A program made the position numbers and the translations under genes. Source: Loxodes magnus (Eukaryota > Ciliophora > Karyorelictea > Loxodida > Loxodidae). Taken from it: 64,000 nucleotides of DNA. Where the stretch lies: positions 1 through 64,000 of the forward strand of contig CAMPDV010000688.1 of NCBI GenBank assembly GCA_946699065.1, given 5' to 3'. Of the stretch, positions 62,701-64,000 are shown one piece after another (the stretch's first letter is position 1; every line of letters starts with the position of its first letter). The notes under the pieces are model-generated. The model did not search any database. It saw only the letters and a list, made by a program, of their open reading frames with translations, and was not told the origin of the DNA.

Positions 62701-62924
62701 ACTTTTATGTCTGATTTTTTTACTTATTATTTAATTTTTTAATCCAAAAACTACTTTATTACATTTATGTTGCTATTATTTTGAAATAAAATTAGTTGGT
62801 TATAATACTATATTTCTATCCCTTACTTTTGAGTTTTGCTTTTTCATATTAAACTAAACAAATTGAATGCTTAGTCTTTTCTTTAGTTTACATTAGTAAA
62901 ATTTATTTTAGAATATATGGCTAA

Positions 62925-63140
62925 TATAATTTATGTCTTACATTTTCAATCATTTTTTTATCTTTCTAATTAATTTTCCTATAGTAACACATTTAATCAA
63001 TTTTCAGATAAGAAATACTTATTATGCTACTTTGTTTTTAGCTTTTTTCAATATATTTTTTTCAAAATTATATAAGCTAAAATCACGATCACTAGCATTC
63101 TTTTTATTAAAACCAGTCTAATTTTAGAATAATTTAGTAT
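62925..63140 (-). pseudogene. Coding scrap X, copy 3
   Basis: Identical in its core to 45880-46095, through the tandem duplication. Confidence 0.4.
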
Positions 63141-64000
63141 CTTAGAGTTATTATAACTCTAGTAGATTTCTAATTATAATTGATTTTTAATAAGTCTTTA
63201 TTTACTATTTTAGTCCTTATAATACTATAATTGATGATAATTAATCTAAAACTATATAAAAGAAGAATAAATTTATTACTTTTATAATGACTTTCTTATT
63301 TATATTCTTACTTAAAATACTTACTTTAAATTTTAAGCTTCAACTTTTAGTAATTTAAATTACTATAAAAGGTAAAAATAATTATACATGTATATGAATA
63401 TAATAATTTAATTATTTCAAAATAATATTTAATTTATAACCTTATCATATAATTTTAGCATATTGCTATAAACTAGCATTAAATACTATAAAATGTTAAA
63501 ATAATTTAATTAAATTAAAGTTAATATTTTTCTATTTTCTTATAATTGTAACTAAAGTACAGAAATTAATCATTAAAACTAGTTATAAGTTTATTAAGAT
63601 GCAAATTATAGCAAAACAAGATATTCTATAATTTATGAGCATATTATATTTTATTTACCTTCACATTGATAAATTAGACTGAAATAAGAAAAATTTAAAT
63701 GGAAAGAAAGAAGTTGCAGAAACTTTAAAAAAAGTAATATAAGAATCTGAGAAGTTTGTAGAATATAAGAATAATTAAAGAATTTAAGTAACTTACTTAA
63801 TACCAAAAGAAACTTAATTTTTATTTATTAATCATTTAGTCGTTGGATTTTTTGAATAAATAAGAGTTTGCAAGAAATAAATTGTGAAATATTTAGCTAT
63901 TGTTTACGTATTTATGTATACTGTTATGAAAAAATTTAAAATATAATATGAATCCAATCTGATTGTAAAAAAGTATAAAAAAACACAAAGAGTAGTTGAG

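Larger units (their letters stand above)
52825..64000 (+). repeat. Tandem segmental duplication, unit 2 (runs off the window)
   Basis: Copy of 36052-46975. Contents in order: acidic ORF trace (about 53405), M3-type fragment (54650-55515), LINE RT (56680-57570), segment B (58690-60080), LINE A 3' (61260-62700) and scrap X (62925-63140). Differences are scattered substitutions and 1-30-bp indels plus the 255-bp segment at 58387-58640. Confidence 0.88.

Noticed and set aside
1-64000. Mitochondrial origin (TGA = Trp is common in mitochondria)
   Set aside because: The tRNA has nuclear-type A/B boxes and a Pol III T-run. TAA/TAG = Gln is not mitochondrial, and LINEs with target-site duplications are nuclear.
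1-64000. CRISPR arrays, bacterial operons, riboswitches
   Set aside because: No short regularly spaced identical repeats are present, and the sequence is plainly eukaryotic.

Overview
This is an extremely A+T-rich eukaryotic nuclear window (roughly four bases in five are A or T), almost certainly from a ciliate with a stop-reassigned code. In an intact WD40 gene (1-1160, minus) TAA falls where Gln is expected, and TGA falls repeatedly on the invariant Trp of the WD repeat. A second intact frame (20306-22855, plus) reads through dozens of TAA/TAG and several TGA codons. TAA/TAG = Gln with TGA = Trp matches the karyorelict (NCBI table 27) or Condylostoma (table 28) codes. Which of these lineages it is cannot be settled here. 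Standard-code ORFs are therefore nearly all meaningless, and real genes look full of stops. Because any frame can look open under this code, I judged coding potential by residue composition, known motifs and conservation between copies.

Layout. 1-1160: WD40 gene. 1.4-10.8 kb: a graveyard of gag/ORF1-like CCHC retroelement pieces, richer in G+C than their surroundings, plus a diverged ~120-bp tandem repeat (5.6-7.1 kb). 11.1-12.4 kb: a tRNA-Cys block, repeated in inverted orientation at 50.2-51.5 kb. 13.1-14.9 kb: two more gag-like pieces. 15.3-27.3 kb: two ~96% identical direct copies (A1, A2) of an AP-endonuclease-bearing LINE, flanking an intact 850-codon glutamine-rich coiled-coil gene. 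A1 also carries a nested 5'-truncated LINE with 17-bp target-site duplications. 27.5-32.3 kb: one arm of a large diverged inverted repeat whose partner is 43.7-48.2 kb; a gag-like element sits in the first arm between 16-bp duplications. 32.3-36.2 kb: coding fragments, an MGNC-start small protein, and a diverged 1.1-kb palindrome. 36.05-47 kb is repeated directly at 52.8-64 kb (about 97% identical), which looks like two units of a ~16.8-kb tandem duplication; the second unit runs off the window. Each unit carries a LINE reverse-transcriptase fragment.

Overall this looks like a repeat-dense germline-type or subtelomere-like region with very few live genes: the WD40 gene, the coiled-coil gene, two identical tRNA-Cys genes and perhaps one or two small ORFs. 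The most interesting single object is the coiled-coil protein. It carries about eight TQT/IQT dynein-light-chain-like anchors and shares its C-terminal domain with the 5' region of the neighbouring LINE, which suggests a LINE ORF1 protein or a gene derived from one.
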